Source: Subdoligranulum variabile (GTDB lineage Bacteria > Bacillota > Clostridia > Oscillospirales > Ruminococcaceae). From it: DNA of 64,000 nt. This document shows positions 1-8,313 of the stretch, piece by piece. The notes below the pieces were generated by a model. It saw only the letters and a program-made list of their open reading frames with translations. It was not told where the DNA came from and did not search any database. Each line of letters opens with the position of its first letter. Positions within the stretch are counted from its first letter, which is position 1. The position numbers and the translations under genes are program-made. The stretch lies in contig NZ_CP102293.1 of the NCBI RefSeq assembly GCF_025152575.1, forward strand, positions 434,001 through 498,000, read 5' to 3'.

Positions 1-2
1 AT

Positions 3-1220
3 ACAGCCCCGGCCGGAGCGAACGTTTCCTTGCCCGAAGGGCTTCAGGCGGTGGATCTGGCGGTGCTGTCCTACGATGAGATCCGCCTGGTCTGCCGGTA
101 TTCCGTCTGGAACGAGCCCCTTGCCGGTTACTATACCACCTGCCGGGACGGACAGTGGGGACTGATGCGCAACGATGGCAGTAAAGTCTTGTCCTGCGCC
201 TTTGAACGGCCCGTCGCCCTTTGCTCCGACGGCGCGCCGCGCTATCCCGCCTGGATAGCGGTGTCCGGCAACGCTGATGCCGCCTTCTGGGAGGATACCT
301 CCCGGTATCTGACCTCCATCGGGGAGGGGCGGATCTGCGATATGGCCCATTGCGGCCCCGGTTACGAGAAATACCTCTGGCTGGAAGACCGCGGGCAGAT
401 GTGTGCCTATATCGGCAGCCTGGGCCCCAGTGAGCCTACCCATATTACCCCCGGCCAGCGGGACGCATACGGCAACTGCTTTCCCGCACAGGATGCAGTC
501 CTGATCAGCGAAGAATGGGGCGAAGTCCCTTCCGACACGACGGGAGAATCCTACCGCTATCGCACCGCCGACGGGACACCGCTGAACAACTATGACTACC
601 AGCAGGCACAGCCCTTCCTGCACGGTGCTCTGCTGGCCGCCGCCCGGCGCGGCAGCCAGTGGATCTATCTGGACCAACAGGGCACCGAAGTCACCGCCCC
701 GGTCTATGAGGCCGTTTATCAGGATCCCTGGGGGAATTTGTCGCTGGCGTCACCGCTGCTGAACGGCTATGCAGCGGTCTGCCGCGACGGAAAGTTCGGT
801 CTGCTGGACAGTGCCGGTCAGGAATTTGTTCCCTGCACCTACGACGGACTTGTCTGGGACGGCAGCCTGGGCTGGATCAAACTGGCTGACGGATGGCACG
901 CCTTCTCTGTGCCCAGTGCCCCCACCCCCACAGCCACCCCCGCTCAGCCGGAAGAACCGGATCTGCTGCGCTGGGTCTCGATTGATCTGGTCCTCCCCGA
1001 TACTTATCCTCCGGACTATTATCATCCCATCTACAGAACGATCTCCTATGACAACCTCAACGTCCGCGCCGGTCCCGGCACCGAATACGATAAGGTCGGC
1101 AGCCTGTTGCCGGGTTCCAACGTAGAACAGCTGGGCGGCAGCAGCACCACGGATGAGTGGATCTTTGTGGCCTATCAGGACTGGCCTCTCGGATGGGTCA
1201 GCACCGAATACCTGGAATGA
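3..1220 (+). CDS. WG-repeat protein with C-terminal SH3b domain (5' partial)
   Basis: The frame is open from base 3, so the true N-terminus lies left of the window. The product carries several degenerate WG (KWG-type) beta repeats, for example GQWGLMRNDG near the start, GSQWIYLDQQGTEV near the middle and GKFGLLDSAGQEFVPCTYDG later. A Pro/Thr-rich linker (APTPTATPAQPEEP) follows, then a bacterial SH3 domain with the typical start YDNLNVRAGPGTEYDKVGSL. WG repeats and SH3b domains are usually found on exported or wall-associated proteins, but no signal peptide can be assessed because the start is missing. The role is unknown. It is followed 118 bases later by galT on the same strand, without evidence of a functional link. 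Confidence 0.8.
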   Translation, partial: TAPAGANVSLPEGLQAVDLAVLSYDEIRLVCRYSVWNEPLAGYYTTCRDGQWGLMRNDGSKVLSCAFERPVALCSDGAPRYPAWIAVSGNADAAFWEDTSRYLTSIGEGRICDMAHCGPGYEKYLWLEDRGQMCAYIGSLGPSEPTHITPGQRDAYGNCFPAQDAVLISEEWGEVPSDTTGESYRYRTADGTPLNNYDYQQAQPFLHGALLAAARRGSQWIYLDQQGTEVTAPVYEAVYQDPWGNLSLASPLLNGYAAVCRDGKFGLLDSAGQEFVPCTYDGLVWDGSLGWIKLADGWHAFSVPSAPTPTATPAQPEEPDLLRWVSIDLVLPDTYPPDYYHPIYRTISYDNLNVRAGPGTEYDKVGSLLPGSNVEQLGGSSTTDEWIFVAYQDWPLGWVSTEYLE

Positions 1221-1338
1221 TTGTGCATTGTGAATGAAAACTGCAAAACCATGGCACGCAGTGCTATGGAAAACGGAGGTTTTTTGCGGTATGGTTAGTA
1301 CAACAGAACCGAAAACACACCGCTACAGGAGGGCAATT

Positions 1339-2922
1339 ATGGCAAACAATGAATTTGACTGCACGGCCTTGACCCCGGAACAGCGCGACGCCCGTCTGGC
1401 CTTGGACATGGAGCGGCTGCTGCGCTTTGGGCGCAAGCACAAGCTCATCAAGGATCTGGACGTACTGGTGGCACGCAACACGCTGCTGGACCTGTTGGCG
1501 CTGAGTGCGCCCAGTGAGTCCAAACCGCCGAAAGAGAACCCGGAGACGCCCGCGGCGTTGCTGGATGAGATGGTGGAGTTGGCCGCCCAGAAAGACCTGT
1601 TTGACGGTGCGGTTCCCCAGTTCCGCATCAACTTCGAAACCCGACTGATGGGCGCGCTGATGCCCCGGGAGAGCGAAGTCTGCAAGAAATTCAAGAAGCT
1701 CTATGAGCGCAAAGGTGCCAAAGCGGCCACCGATTGGTTCTACGACCTGTGCGTCGTGTCCAACTACATCCGCACGGCACAGATTGCCAAGAACATCCAG
1801 TGGAATTCTGCCAGTCCCTACGGCGACCTGGAAATCACCATCAACCTGACCAAGCCCGAAAAGGATCCCAAGACCATTGCTCTGGAACGCCTGCAGCCCA
1901 AGTCCGGTTATCCGGCCTGCATGCTCTGCAAGGAAAACATCGGCTACGCCGGCCGCGTCAACTTCCCCGCCCGGCAGACCCACCGCATCGTGCCCATCAC
2001 ACTGGCAGGCCAGCAGTTCTATCTGCAGTACAGCCCCTACGCCTATTTCCATGAGCATTGCATCATGCTGCACGAGACCCACAAGCCCATGGAGATGGAC
2101 CGCCAGACCCTGGCTGAGATCTTTGACTTTGTCTCCCAGTTCCCCCACTACACCTGCGGCTCCAACGCCGACCTGCCCATTGTCGGCGGCAGCATCCTGA
2201 GCCACAGCCATTTCCAGGGGGGCCGCTACGTCTTCCCCATGCAGAAAGCCTCCATTGCCGTTCCCATGACGGACATCCGCTACCCCGGCGTCCGGGCCGG
2301 CATCCTGAACTGGCCGGTCTCCACGGTGCGTCTGATTGGCCGCAGCAGCCAGCAGACCCAGATCGTGGCCAACAACATCCTCACGGCCTGGCGCAACTAT
2401 ACCGATGAGAGCGTCGGCATCCTCTCCCATACCGGCGATACGCCCCACAACACCGTCACTCCTATCCTGCACTACGATGAAAAGGACGGTTATATTCTGG
2501 ATCTGGCGCTGCGCAACAACCGCACCAGTGAGGAATACCCCGACGGTATCTTCCATCCCCACAAGGAATACCACAACATCAAGAAGGAAAACATCGGCCT
2601 GATTGAGGTCATGGGTCTGGCCATTCTGCCCGCCCGCCTGAAAGATCAGGGCGCCCAGATTGCCGAGATCCTGGCCGGCCAGCGTCCCAACACCAGCCGC
2701 GAAGAAGGATCTCCCCTGGCGGTCCACGCCGAGTGGATTGATCAGCTGATTGCCAAGTACGGCACCTCCATGGCGCCTCAGGACGCCAACAACGCGGTCA
2801 AACAGGAGATCGGCACCGTCTTCAGCCATGTGCTGGAGAACGCCGGCGTCTTCAAGCAGGACAAGGAAGGCCAGGATGCCTTCCTGCGCTTCATGCAGAG
2901 CGTGGGTTTCAAGGCGATCTGA
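1339..2922 (+). CDS. galT: UDP-glucose-hexose-1-phosphate uridylyltransferase, class II GalT
   Basis: The 527-residue product matches the Firmicutes-type (class II) GalT, which exchanges UMP between UDP-glucose and galactose-1-phosphate in the cytoplasmic Leloir pathway. A histidine-rich core (ILSHSHFQGGRYVFPMQ), a Cys pair (CMLCKENIGYAG) and the long C-terminal domain are visible, and the length is normal for the family. The ATG at 1339 is chosen because AGGAGGG lies just upstream; an in-frame upstream codon at 1234 lacks a ribosome binding site. No galK or galE adjoins it, but an alpha-galactosidase operon that would release galactose lies 2-7 kb downstream. A strong terminator follows directly. 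Confidence 0.95.
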   Translation: MANNEFDCTALTPEQRDARLALDMERLLRFGRKHKLIKDLDVLVARNTLLDLLALSAPSESKPPKENPETPAALLDEMVELAAQKDLFDGAVPQFRINFETRLMGALMPRESEVCKKFKKLYERKGAKAATDWFYDLCVVSNYIRTAQIAKNIQWNSASPYGDLEITINLTKPEKDPKTIALERLQPKSGYPACMLCKENIGYAGRVNFPARQTHRIVPITLAGQQFYLQYSPYAYFHEHCIMLHETHKPMEMDRQTLAEIFDFVSQFPHYTCGSNADLPIVGGSILSHSHFQGGRYVFPMQKASIAVPMTDIRYPGVRAGILNWPVSTVRLIGRSSQQTQIVANNILTAWRNYTDESVGILSHTGDTPHNTVTPILHYDEKDGYILDLALRNNRTSEEYPDGIFHPHKEYHNIKKENIGLIEVMGLAILPARLKDQGAQIAEILAGQRPNTSREEGSPLAVHAEWIDQLIAKYGTSMAPQDANNAVKQEIGTVFSHVLENAGVFKQDKEGQDAFLRFMQSVGFKAI

Positions 2923-2941
2923 TCTGATTTCCAAAAAATCA

Positions 2942-2978
2942 CCCCGGGAAAGGGCGGTGCCCTTTCCCGGGGTTTGTG
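2942..2978 (+). terminator. Rho-independent terminator after galT
   Basis: A perfect GC-rich hairpin (CCCCGGGAAAGGG paired with CCCTTTCCCGGGG) is followed by a T-rich tract just past the galT stop. The 361-base gap 2923-3283 holds this hairpin, the tRNA-Ala with its own terminator, and the tetR promoter. Confidence 0.85.
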
Positions 2979-3003
2979 TTTGCAAAATTTCCAACAACAG
3001 CAA

Positions 3004-3034
3004 CAAAAAAACTCCGGACCGCTTGGTCCGGAGT
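3004..3034 (-). terminator. Terminator of tRNA-Ala
   Basis: The stem ACTCCGGACC/GGTCCGGAGT lies four bases beyond the encoded CCA of the minus-strand tRNA and is followed on that strand by a run of seven T. Confidence 0.8.
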
Positions 3035-3038
3035 TTTG

Positions 3039-3114
3039 TGGTGGAGATGAGGGGGATCGAACCCCTTACCTCCTGCATGCCATGCAGGCGCTCTCCCAGG
3101 TGAGCTACACCCCC
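3039..3114 (-). tRNA. tRNA-Ala (anticodon GGC)
   Basis: The minus strand folds into a 76-base cloverleaf. It has a 7 bp acceptor stem with two G-U pairs, a D loop with AGCTCACCTGGGAGAGC, anticodon loop ATGGCAT (GGC), TTCGATC in the T loop and an encoded CCA. It is an isolated tRNA between galT and tetR. Confidence 0.95.
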
Positions 3115-3227
3115 ACAGGTCTCGCCGTCATCGCTGACAGCTTTATTATTATAGCAACCCGGATAGCGTTTGTCAAGCATTTTTCCGGGAAAAATTTCTT
3201 TTTCTCCGGGGTCGGCCTTCCCTGCTC

Positions 3228-3270
3228 TTGACAGGCAGCGGGTTATGCTCTATAATGAACATTGTTCATT
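3228..3270 (+). promoter_or_regulatory. tetR promoter with overlapping palindromic operator
   Basis: A consensus sigma-A promoter is present: TTGACA at 3228, a 17-base spacer and TATAAT at 3251. The perfect palindrome AATGAACATTGTTCATT (3254-3270) overlaps the -10 box. A related site lies upstream of the next gene, so autorepression by the TetR protein is the simple inference. Confidence 0.8.
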
Positions 3271-3283
3271 TTGAGGTGATGCT

Positions 3284-3841
3284 ATGAAACCCGCTGCCAC
3301 ATCCAAAGAAGAAATTCTGGCCATCTGCCGCGACCTTATTCATCGCCAAGGCGGCACTGCACTCAATGTGCGGGAAGTCGCCGCTGCCTGCGGGATCTCG
3401 GTGGGGACGGTCTACAATTACTTCGGCTCTAAATCCGACCTGGTGGGAGCCGCCGTGGAAAGTGTCTGGTATGATATTTTCCGCTGTGCTGACGGCGGCG
3501 TGGCCTTTGCCACTACAAAAGACTGCGTACAATGGCTTTTTCAGCGGCTGGCCTACGGCAACGCCCAATATCCCGGCTTCTTTACGCTGCATTCTGTCAG
3601 TTTCCTGCGCAGCGACCGCCCGGATGCCAGACAGCGCATGCAGAAAGTCTGGGACCACATCATCCAGATGCTGTGCCGGGTGCTGCAGCGTGATCCGGAT
3701 ATCCGTGCGGACGCCTTTGACGCCGATTTCACGCCGGAACAGTTTGCCGATCTGCTGTTTTCGCTGATGCTTTCCGCGCAGCTTCGCAATCGGTACGACG
3801 CCGCTCCGGTGCTGCAGCTGGTGGAACGTACCCTGTACTGA
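3284..3841 (+). CDS. TetR/AcrR family transcriptional repressor
   Basis: The 185-residue protein has an N-terminal TetR helix-turn-helix (VREVAAACGISVGTVYNYFG, about residues 27-46) followed by a helical ligand-binding domain of normal length. The ATG at 3284 follows TTGAGGTGATGCT. A palindromic operator overlaps its own promoter, and a related site precedes the membrane protein gene downstream, so it probably represses itself and that gene. The ligand is unknown. A short terminator follows the stop codon. Confidence 0.9.
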   Translation: MKPAATSKEEILAICRDLIHRQGGTALNVREVAAACGISVGTVYNYFGSKSDLVGAAVESVWYDIFRCADGGVAFATTKDCVQWLFQRLAYGNAQYPGFFTLHSVSFLRSDRPDARQRMQKVWDHIIQMLCRVLQRDPDIRADAFDADFTPEQFADLLFSLMLSAQLRNRYDAAPVLQLVERTLY

Positions 3842-3847
3842 ACCACG

Positions 3848-3870
3848 CCTCCCCTATCGGGGAGGTTTTT
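3848..3870 (+). terminator. Terminator after tetR
   Basis: CCTCCCC and GGGGAGG form a hairpin with a four-base loop, followed by five T. Confidence 0.8.
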
Positions 3871-3880
3871 GCGGACCATA

Positions 3881-3897
3881 AATGAACAACGTTCAAA
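3881..3897 (+). promoter_or_regulatory. Second TetR operator
   Basis: AATGAACAACGTTCAAA resembles the palindrome in the tetR promoter (shared TGAAC/GTTCA arms with a three-base centre). It sits between the tetR terminator and the membrane protein gene, where a repressor of that gene would bind. Confidence 0.65.
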
Positions 3898-3923
3898 ACA
3901 TATCTGCAGAAAGGACTTTTTGT

Positions 3924-4589
3924 ATGCAAGCAATCATGGAAACCACCTTCGATGTGGTGTATCTTGTAACCGTTATCACCCTCGGCGTTCTGATGATCCG
4001 CCGCCCTAAAGCTGCGCCACAGTTCCGGCTTTTCGGATGGATGGCTGTCGTGCTGGGGGCCGGCGACGCCTTCCATCTGGTTCCCCGTGCCGTAGCCCTT
4101 TGCACCACCGGGCTGGAAAACTACACCTTTGCCCTCGGTCTTGGCAAGGCAATCACCTCTGTGACGATGACGGTCTTTTATGTGTTGCTGTACTATGTCT
4201 GGCGGATGCGTTACCGGGTGCGGGGACGCAGCACACTGACCGCTGTGGTATATCTGCTGGCCGGGCTGCGCATTCTGCTTTGCCTGATGCCCCAGAATCA
4301 GTGGTTCAGTGCCTCGTCGCCTCTTTCTTGGGGCATTTACCGCAACATCCCCTTTGCGCTGCTGGGCATCCTCATCATCGTGCTTTTCTTCCGCAGCGCC
4401 AAAGCGCATACAGATTCTGCATTCCGCTGGATGTGGTTGACCATTGTACTCAGTTTTGCCTTTTACATTCCGGTGGTCCTTTGGGCCGACGTCTACCCGA
4501 TGATCGGCATGTTGATGATTCCCAAGACCTGCGCCTATGTCTGGACCGTTGTCATCGGCTACCGCGCCATGAATCAGGAAACTTGTTAA
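3924..4589 (+). CDS. Polytopic membrane protein, probably TetR-controlled
   Basis: About 221 residues with six or seven hydrophobic segments, for example VVYLVTVITLGVLMI near the start and FALLGILIIVLFF in the second half. No family is recognised with confidence. The ATG at 3924 is chosen because AGAAAGGA precedes it. An in-frame ATG at 3882 lies inside the operator and lacks a ribosome binding site. The position directly behind tetR and an operator suggests an inducible membrane function, as is common for TetR-linked exporters, but no transport motif is visible. Confidence 0.7.
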   Translation: MQAIMETTFDVVYLVTVITLGVLMIRRPKAAPQFRLFGWMAVVLGAGDAFHLVPRAVALCTTGLENYTFALGLGKAITSVTMTVFYVLLYYVWRMRYRVRGRSTLTAVVYLLAGLRILLCLMPQNQWFSASSPLSWGIYRNIPFALLGILIIVLFFRSAKAHTDSAFRWMWLTIVLSFAFYIPVVLWADVYPMIGMLMIPKTCAYVWTVVIGYRAMNQETC

Positions 4590-4610
4590 ATTCTTTTTGC
4601 GTGTCAAGCG

Positions 4611-4648
4611 AAAAATCCGAACCCTCTGTCTGGGGGTTCGGATTTTAT
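4611..4648 (+). terminator. Terminator after the membrane protein gene
   Basis: AAATCCGAACCC pairs with GGGTTCGGATTT, followed by TTATTG. It may also stop transcription arriving from the minus-strand sugar operon, which ends at 4742. Confidence 0.75.
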
Positions 4649-4741
4649 TGTTATAACGTACGGATTGCAATCCGTACGAGGGCAGATTCTTTCCGCGGCG
4701 GTCCTCTGGATCATTGGTGCGCAGTTTGCCTGCGTTTTTCC

Positions 4742-6919
4742 TCAGGGGACCCCGCACAGAAGGATGGTTTGGGTAACAAAGTCCTGCTTGCAGGGCGGCA
4801 GCGTCAGGCCTGCTTCCATCAGCTCATCACCGCCGTAGACCTGCCCCGTTTCGACGTCCCGGTAATCCCGGGCCGGGTCCAGGCCGCAGAACCTGAAAAC
4901 GGCCTGTTCGGCCAGTGGGTCGTAGAGGGTTCGAAAAACAACCGCCAAACATCGGCTTTTGTCGTCGCTGACCACCGAAGCCATCCGGTCTCCCTGACGG
5001 ATGGTGGCATGGCGCCAAAAAGTTCCTTTAACCAACCAATCTCGATGCGCCTTGGCCGCTGCCACCTGTTTGGCAATGGCCGCCAGCTCGTCCCTGGAAC
5101 AGCGGGTCAGGTCCAACTCATACCCCAGATTGAAGAGACGAGCCACAGCAAAGCGGCTTTCCAGCGGGGTGGTGCGTCCGGTCTGATGGTTGGGGGTAAT
5201 GCTCACATGGGCGCCCAATACCTCCGGCGGATAAAGCAGACTGAAACCATTCTGGATATCGGCACGGTCTTTCGCGTCGGTGTTGTCGCTGGTCCAGTTC
5301 TGGGCAAAGTAAGCCAGCATTCCCGCGTCCAGCCGGGCTCCTCCGCTGGAACAGCCCTCAAAGAGAACATCCGGGTAACTTTGGGTGATTTCCCGCAGAA
5401 CGGCGTAAAGTCCCAGGATGTACCGATGGGCCAACTCGCCTTGCCGTTCGGAAGGGAGTTCTGCCGAAGCCGCATCGGTCATGGGGCGGTTCATATCCCA
5501 TTTGATGTAGTCGATCTTGCCGGTCCCCAGATACCGGTGCAGCACATTCAGCAGATACTGTCGTACCTCCGCCCGGCTCAGGTCCAGAAGGTATTCGTGG
5601 CGTCCTTCCCGGGGGGCCAGGTTCGGGACCCGCAAGATCCAGTCGGGATGGTTCCGATAGAGTTCACTGTCCCGGCTGACGGCCTCCGGTTCAAACCAGA
5701 GACCGAATTGCAGGCCCAGGCCATGGACCAGATCTGCTGCCGCCTCGATGCCGCCGGGCAGCTTGGTGGTGTTGCAGATCCAATCCCCCATAGAGGACCG
5801 ACTGTCGTTGCCCTTGCGGAACCAGCCGTCATCCAGTACAAACAGCTCCATTCCCAGTTCTTTGGCCAAACGCGCCTGGGTTTCGATCTTTTCCAGACTC
5901 ACATCGTAGTACATGCCCTCCCAGGAATTGAGCAGGATGGGTCGGGGCACACCTCGCCAGCGGGGCGGCAGCAGATGGCGGCGCAGTGCGATATAAAAAT
6001 TCTGACTCATGCCGTTGAGCCCTCGGCCGCTGTAGGTCAGCAACGCTTCGGGGGATTCGAAGCCTTCGCCGGGAGCCAGGGTCCAGGCAAAGCTCTCGTC
6101 CCCCAGCCCCATCTGGGCCCGGACCGCCCCAAAGGCATCCTGCTCCACCACGCCGTTGAAGTTGCCGCTGTACACCAGCATGCAGCCGTAGACGGGCCCG
6201 GCAGTCTCGGTGGCAGCCGGGTCCAGCAGCGCCCAGAAGGGCTGATGCCGGGGACTGCTGGAACCATACCGGCTCCCCACCGCCTGTACGCCCTGATGGA
6301 GGGGCACCCGGCTTTGCCGGGCCTCCTGGGCATGGCAGCCGTAGAGGGTCAGAAAATCATAGGAACCGGCAGGCAGTGACAGAGAAACGCTCTGCAGGTT
6401 GGTGATGCGCACCGGCGCCGGGCCGGTGTTGACGATCCGCTGCTGCCGGGCGATGACATCGGCGTCGGCAAAGATGGTGTAATAAAGGGTCAGCGTGGTC
6501 CCCGAGACTTCGTCGAAACAGTCCACCGCCAGGGTCTCACTCTCCCCTGCCGCCGCAAAGGTCACCGGCAGCGTATCGGACCCCGGCTTTCTGTCCAGAA
6601 TCCGCCATCCGCGGAAGACCAGCTCGGAAACCTGCGCGCCGGTACGTCCCGTCACTGCAAAGGCAGGGCGACGGTAGTCTCCCCGGCCAGCCGTGGGGAA
6701 TTCCCAGGGCAGCGCGTCAAAATAGAGGTGGGTGTCGCCGTATTCGGTAGTATAGCTGCGTTTGGCGGGTTGCGGAACACCGGTACCCCGCCAGCAGCGC
6801 AACGCCGGGCCGAAGTAGCGGTGCAGCAGATACCGTCCATCCAGCAGCTGCATGACGTAGCTGATACGGCCGTTGGTCAGGTGGACAGTGCCTTGGGTTT
6901 CATCAAACAGGATACTCAT
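4742..6919 (-). CDS. Alpha-galactosidase, GH36
   Basis: This 725-residue cytoplasmic glycosidase hydrolyses terminal alpha-1,6-galactose from raffinose-family sugars or melibiose. An N-terminal beta domain is followed by the (beta/alpha)8 barrel. The barrel carries LFVLDDGWF, the nucleophile motif KWDMNR (Asp near residue 474) and the acid/base region CSSGGARLD (Asp near residue 531). The length matches typical bacterial GH36 enzymes. Its start codon overlaps the stop of the PTS gene (ATGA), so it is the last gene of a three-gene operon. Together with the GH32 enzyme and the sugar PTS, the operon suggests raffinose and sucrose use. Confidence 0.95.
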   Translation of the reverse strand: MSILFDETQGTVHLTNGRISYVMQLLDGRYLLHRYFGPALRCWRGTGVPQPAKRSYTTEYGDTHLYFDALPWEFPTAGRGDYRRPAFAVTGRTGAQVSELVFRGWRILDRKPGSDTLPVTFAAAGESETLAVDCFDEVSGTTLTLYYTIFADADVIARQQRIVNTGPAPVRITNLQSVSLSLPAGSYDFLTLYGCHAQEARQSRVPLHQGVQAVGSRYGSSSPRHQPFWALLDPAATETAGPVYGCMLVYSGNFNGVVEQDAFGAVRAQMGLGDESFAWTLAPGEGFESPEALLTYSGRGLNGMSQNFYIALRRHLLPPRWRGVPRPILLNSWEGMYYDVSLEKIETQARLAKELGMELFVLDDGWFRKGNDSRSSMGDWICNTTKLPGGIEAAADLVHGLGLQFGLWFEPEAVSRDSELYRNHPDWILRVPNLAPREGRHEYLLDLSRAEVRQYLLNVLHRYLGTGKIDYIKWDMNRPMTDAASAELPSERQGELAHRYILGLYAVLREITQSYPDVLFEGCSSGGARLDAGMLAYFAQNWTSDNTDAKDRADIQNGFSLLYPPEVLGAHVSITPNHQTGRTTPLESRFAVARLFNLGYELDLTRCSRDELAAIAKQVAAAKAHRDWLVKGTFWRHATIRQGDRMASVVSDDKSRCLAVVFRTLYDPLAEQAVFRFCGLDPARDYRDVETGQVYGGDELMEAGLTLPPCKQDFVTQTILLCGVP

Positions 6920-8313
6920 GCTTGCTCCATTTTGTGGTTGAAGCCGAACAGCCTGGTGAGCACAAAAGCCACGGCAAAGGACACTATATTGACAAGGATG
7001 TACAGAGGCAGCTGCTCATTGAGATAGAGCAGCGTACCGGGGATGCCGGTAATGGACATACCGGTGGCGCGCAGGCCGAAGAGCGATGCCAGGAAGCCGC
7101 CCACACCGCCGCCGACCATGGACATGACAAAGGGCTTTACAAAGCGCAGATTGACACCGAACACCGCCGGTTCGGTAATGCCCAGCAGCGCCGACAGGCA
7201 GGAAGGATAGGCGATCTGCTTGGTTTTGGCAGAGGAAGCCTTGATGGCAACAGCCAGTACAGCGCCGGCCTGCGCCACGTTGCCGCAGGTGCCGATGGGG
7301 TTCAGATAGTTCCAGCCATCTTTTGCCAGCATGCTGATTTCCAGAAAGTTGAGGATATGATGGATGCCGAAGATGCCGAGGAGCTGACCGAAGCTGCCGT
7401 AGATCAGCCCGCCGATGCCCATGGGCAGAGTAAGCAGCCCTTCCACCACAAAGAGGACACCGTTTTCCACCGTGTGCAGGATGGGGCCCAGCACGAGCAT
7501 GGCCAGAAGAATCCCCACCAGCAGTGTCAGGAAAGGCGTAACAATGAGGTCAATGGCGTCCGGCACATGCTTGCGCAGAAACTTTTCAAACTTGGCGGCC
7601 AGCACACCGGTAGCAAAGGCAGGCAGCACCGACCCCTGATACCCGGCTACCGGGATGAAGCCGAAGAAGATCAGCGGTTCAGCTGCGCCAGAACCCACGT
7701 CATAGGCACTGGGCAGACTGTTGCTGACCAGCATGAGACCCAGTACGATGCCGATGACCGGGCTGCCCCCGAAGTTTTTAAAGGTGGACCAGCAGACCAG
7801 CGCCGGCAAGAAGGCGAACGCGGTATCGGTAAGGATCTGGGTAAAGAGAAGCAGCTGCTGGGGCACGGCATCCGGCGTCAGGCCAAAGACGTTCAGCACT
7901 GCCTCCTGGGTGAGCAGGCCCCGCAGGCCCATGAAGAGACCGGTGGCCACCAGCACCGGGATGATGGGCACAAACACATCGGAGAACATCCGGATGGCCC
8001 GTTGGAACCGATTTCCGGTGACCGGCTTGGAGGCCGGTTTATCGTCAATGGCGGCTTCAGGCTGCATCCCCAGTTCATGCATGACCGCCTCATAGACACG
8101 GTTGACCAGGCCGGTGCCGAAGATGATCTGGTACTGACCGGCATTGAAGAACGAACCTTTTACTTTATCCAGGTTTTCCACTTCCTTGACCTGGATCTTG
8201 TCCTTGTCGTTGACCACGATGCGCAACCGGGTGGCACAGTGCATCACCGAAAGGATGTTCTCCCTGCCGCCCACCAGCGGCAGCAGCGCTTGCGCAATTT
8301 CCTTCTCTGTCAT
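6916..8313 (-). CDS. scrA: Sucrose-type PTS permease, EIIBC
   Basis: The 465-residue protein has an EIIB domain at the N-terminus (phosphorylated Cys at residue 26 in MHCATRLR) and then an EIIC domain of about ten membrane helices of the glucose/sucrose superfamily. No EIIA domain is present, so a EIIA encoded elsewhere must supply phosphate. The start at 8313 follows AAGGAGGAGGAAACACA. The stop overlaps the GH36 start and the start overlaps the GH32 stop by four bases each, so the three are translationally coupled. With a sucrose-6-phosphate hydrolase next door, sucrose is the likely main substrate; uptake of raffinose is possible but not shown. Confidence 0.9.
   Translation of the reverse strand: MTEKEIAQALLPLVGGRENILSVMHCATRLRIVVNDKDKIQVKEVENLDKVKGSFFNAGQYQIIFGTGLVNRVYEAVMHELGMQPEAAIDDKPASKPVTGNRFQRAIRMFSDVFVPIIPVLVATGLFMGLRGLLTQEAVLNVFGLTPDAVPQQLLLFTQILTDTAFAFLPALVCWSTFKNFGGSPVIGIVLGLMLVSNSLPSAYDVGSGAAEPLIFFGFIPVAGYQGSVLPAFATGVLAAKFEKFLRKHVPDAIDLIVTPFLTLLVGILLAMLVLGPILHTVENGVLFVVEGLLTLPMGIGGLIYGSFGQLLGIFGIHHILNFLEISMLAKDGWNYLNPIGTCGNVAQAGAVLAVAIKASSAKTKQIAYPSCLSALLGITEPAVFGVNLRFVKPFVMSMVGGGVGGFLASLFGLRATGMSITGIPGTLLYLNEQLPLYILVNIVSFAVAFVLTRLFGFNHKMEQA

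Noticed and set aside
1264..3180. A 638-codon open frame on the minus strand opposite galT
   Set aside because: It is the mirror of a GC-rich real gene, has no ribosome binding site, no domain and runs through tRNA-Ala. Similar long antisense frames opposite the GH36, PTS, rnf and cinA genes were rejected for the same reason.
3228..3270. Riboswitch upstream of tetR or galT
   Set aside because: The leaders are short and show only a promoter, an operator and terminators; no aptamer-like fold was recognised.
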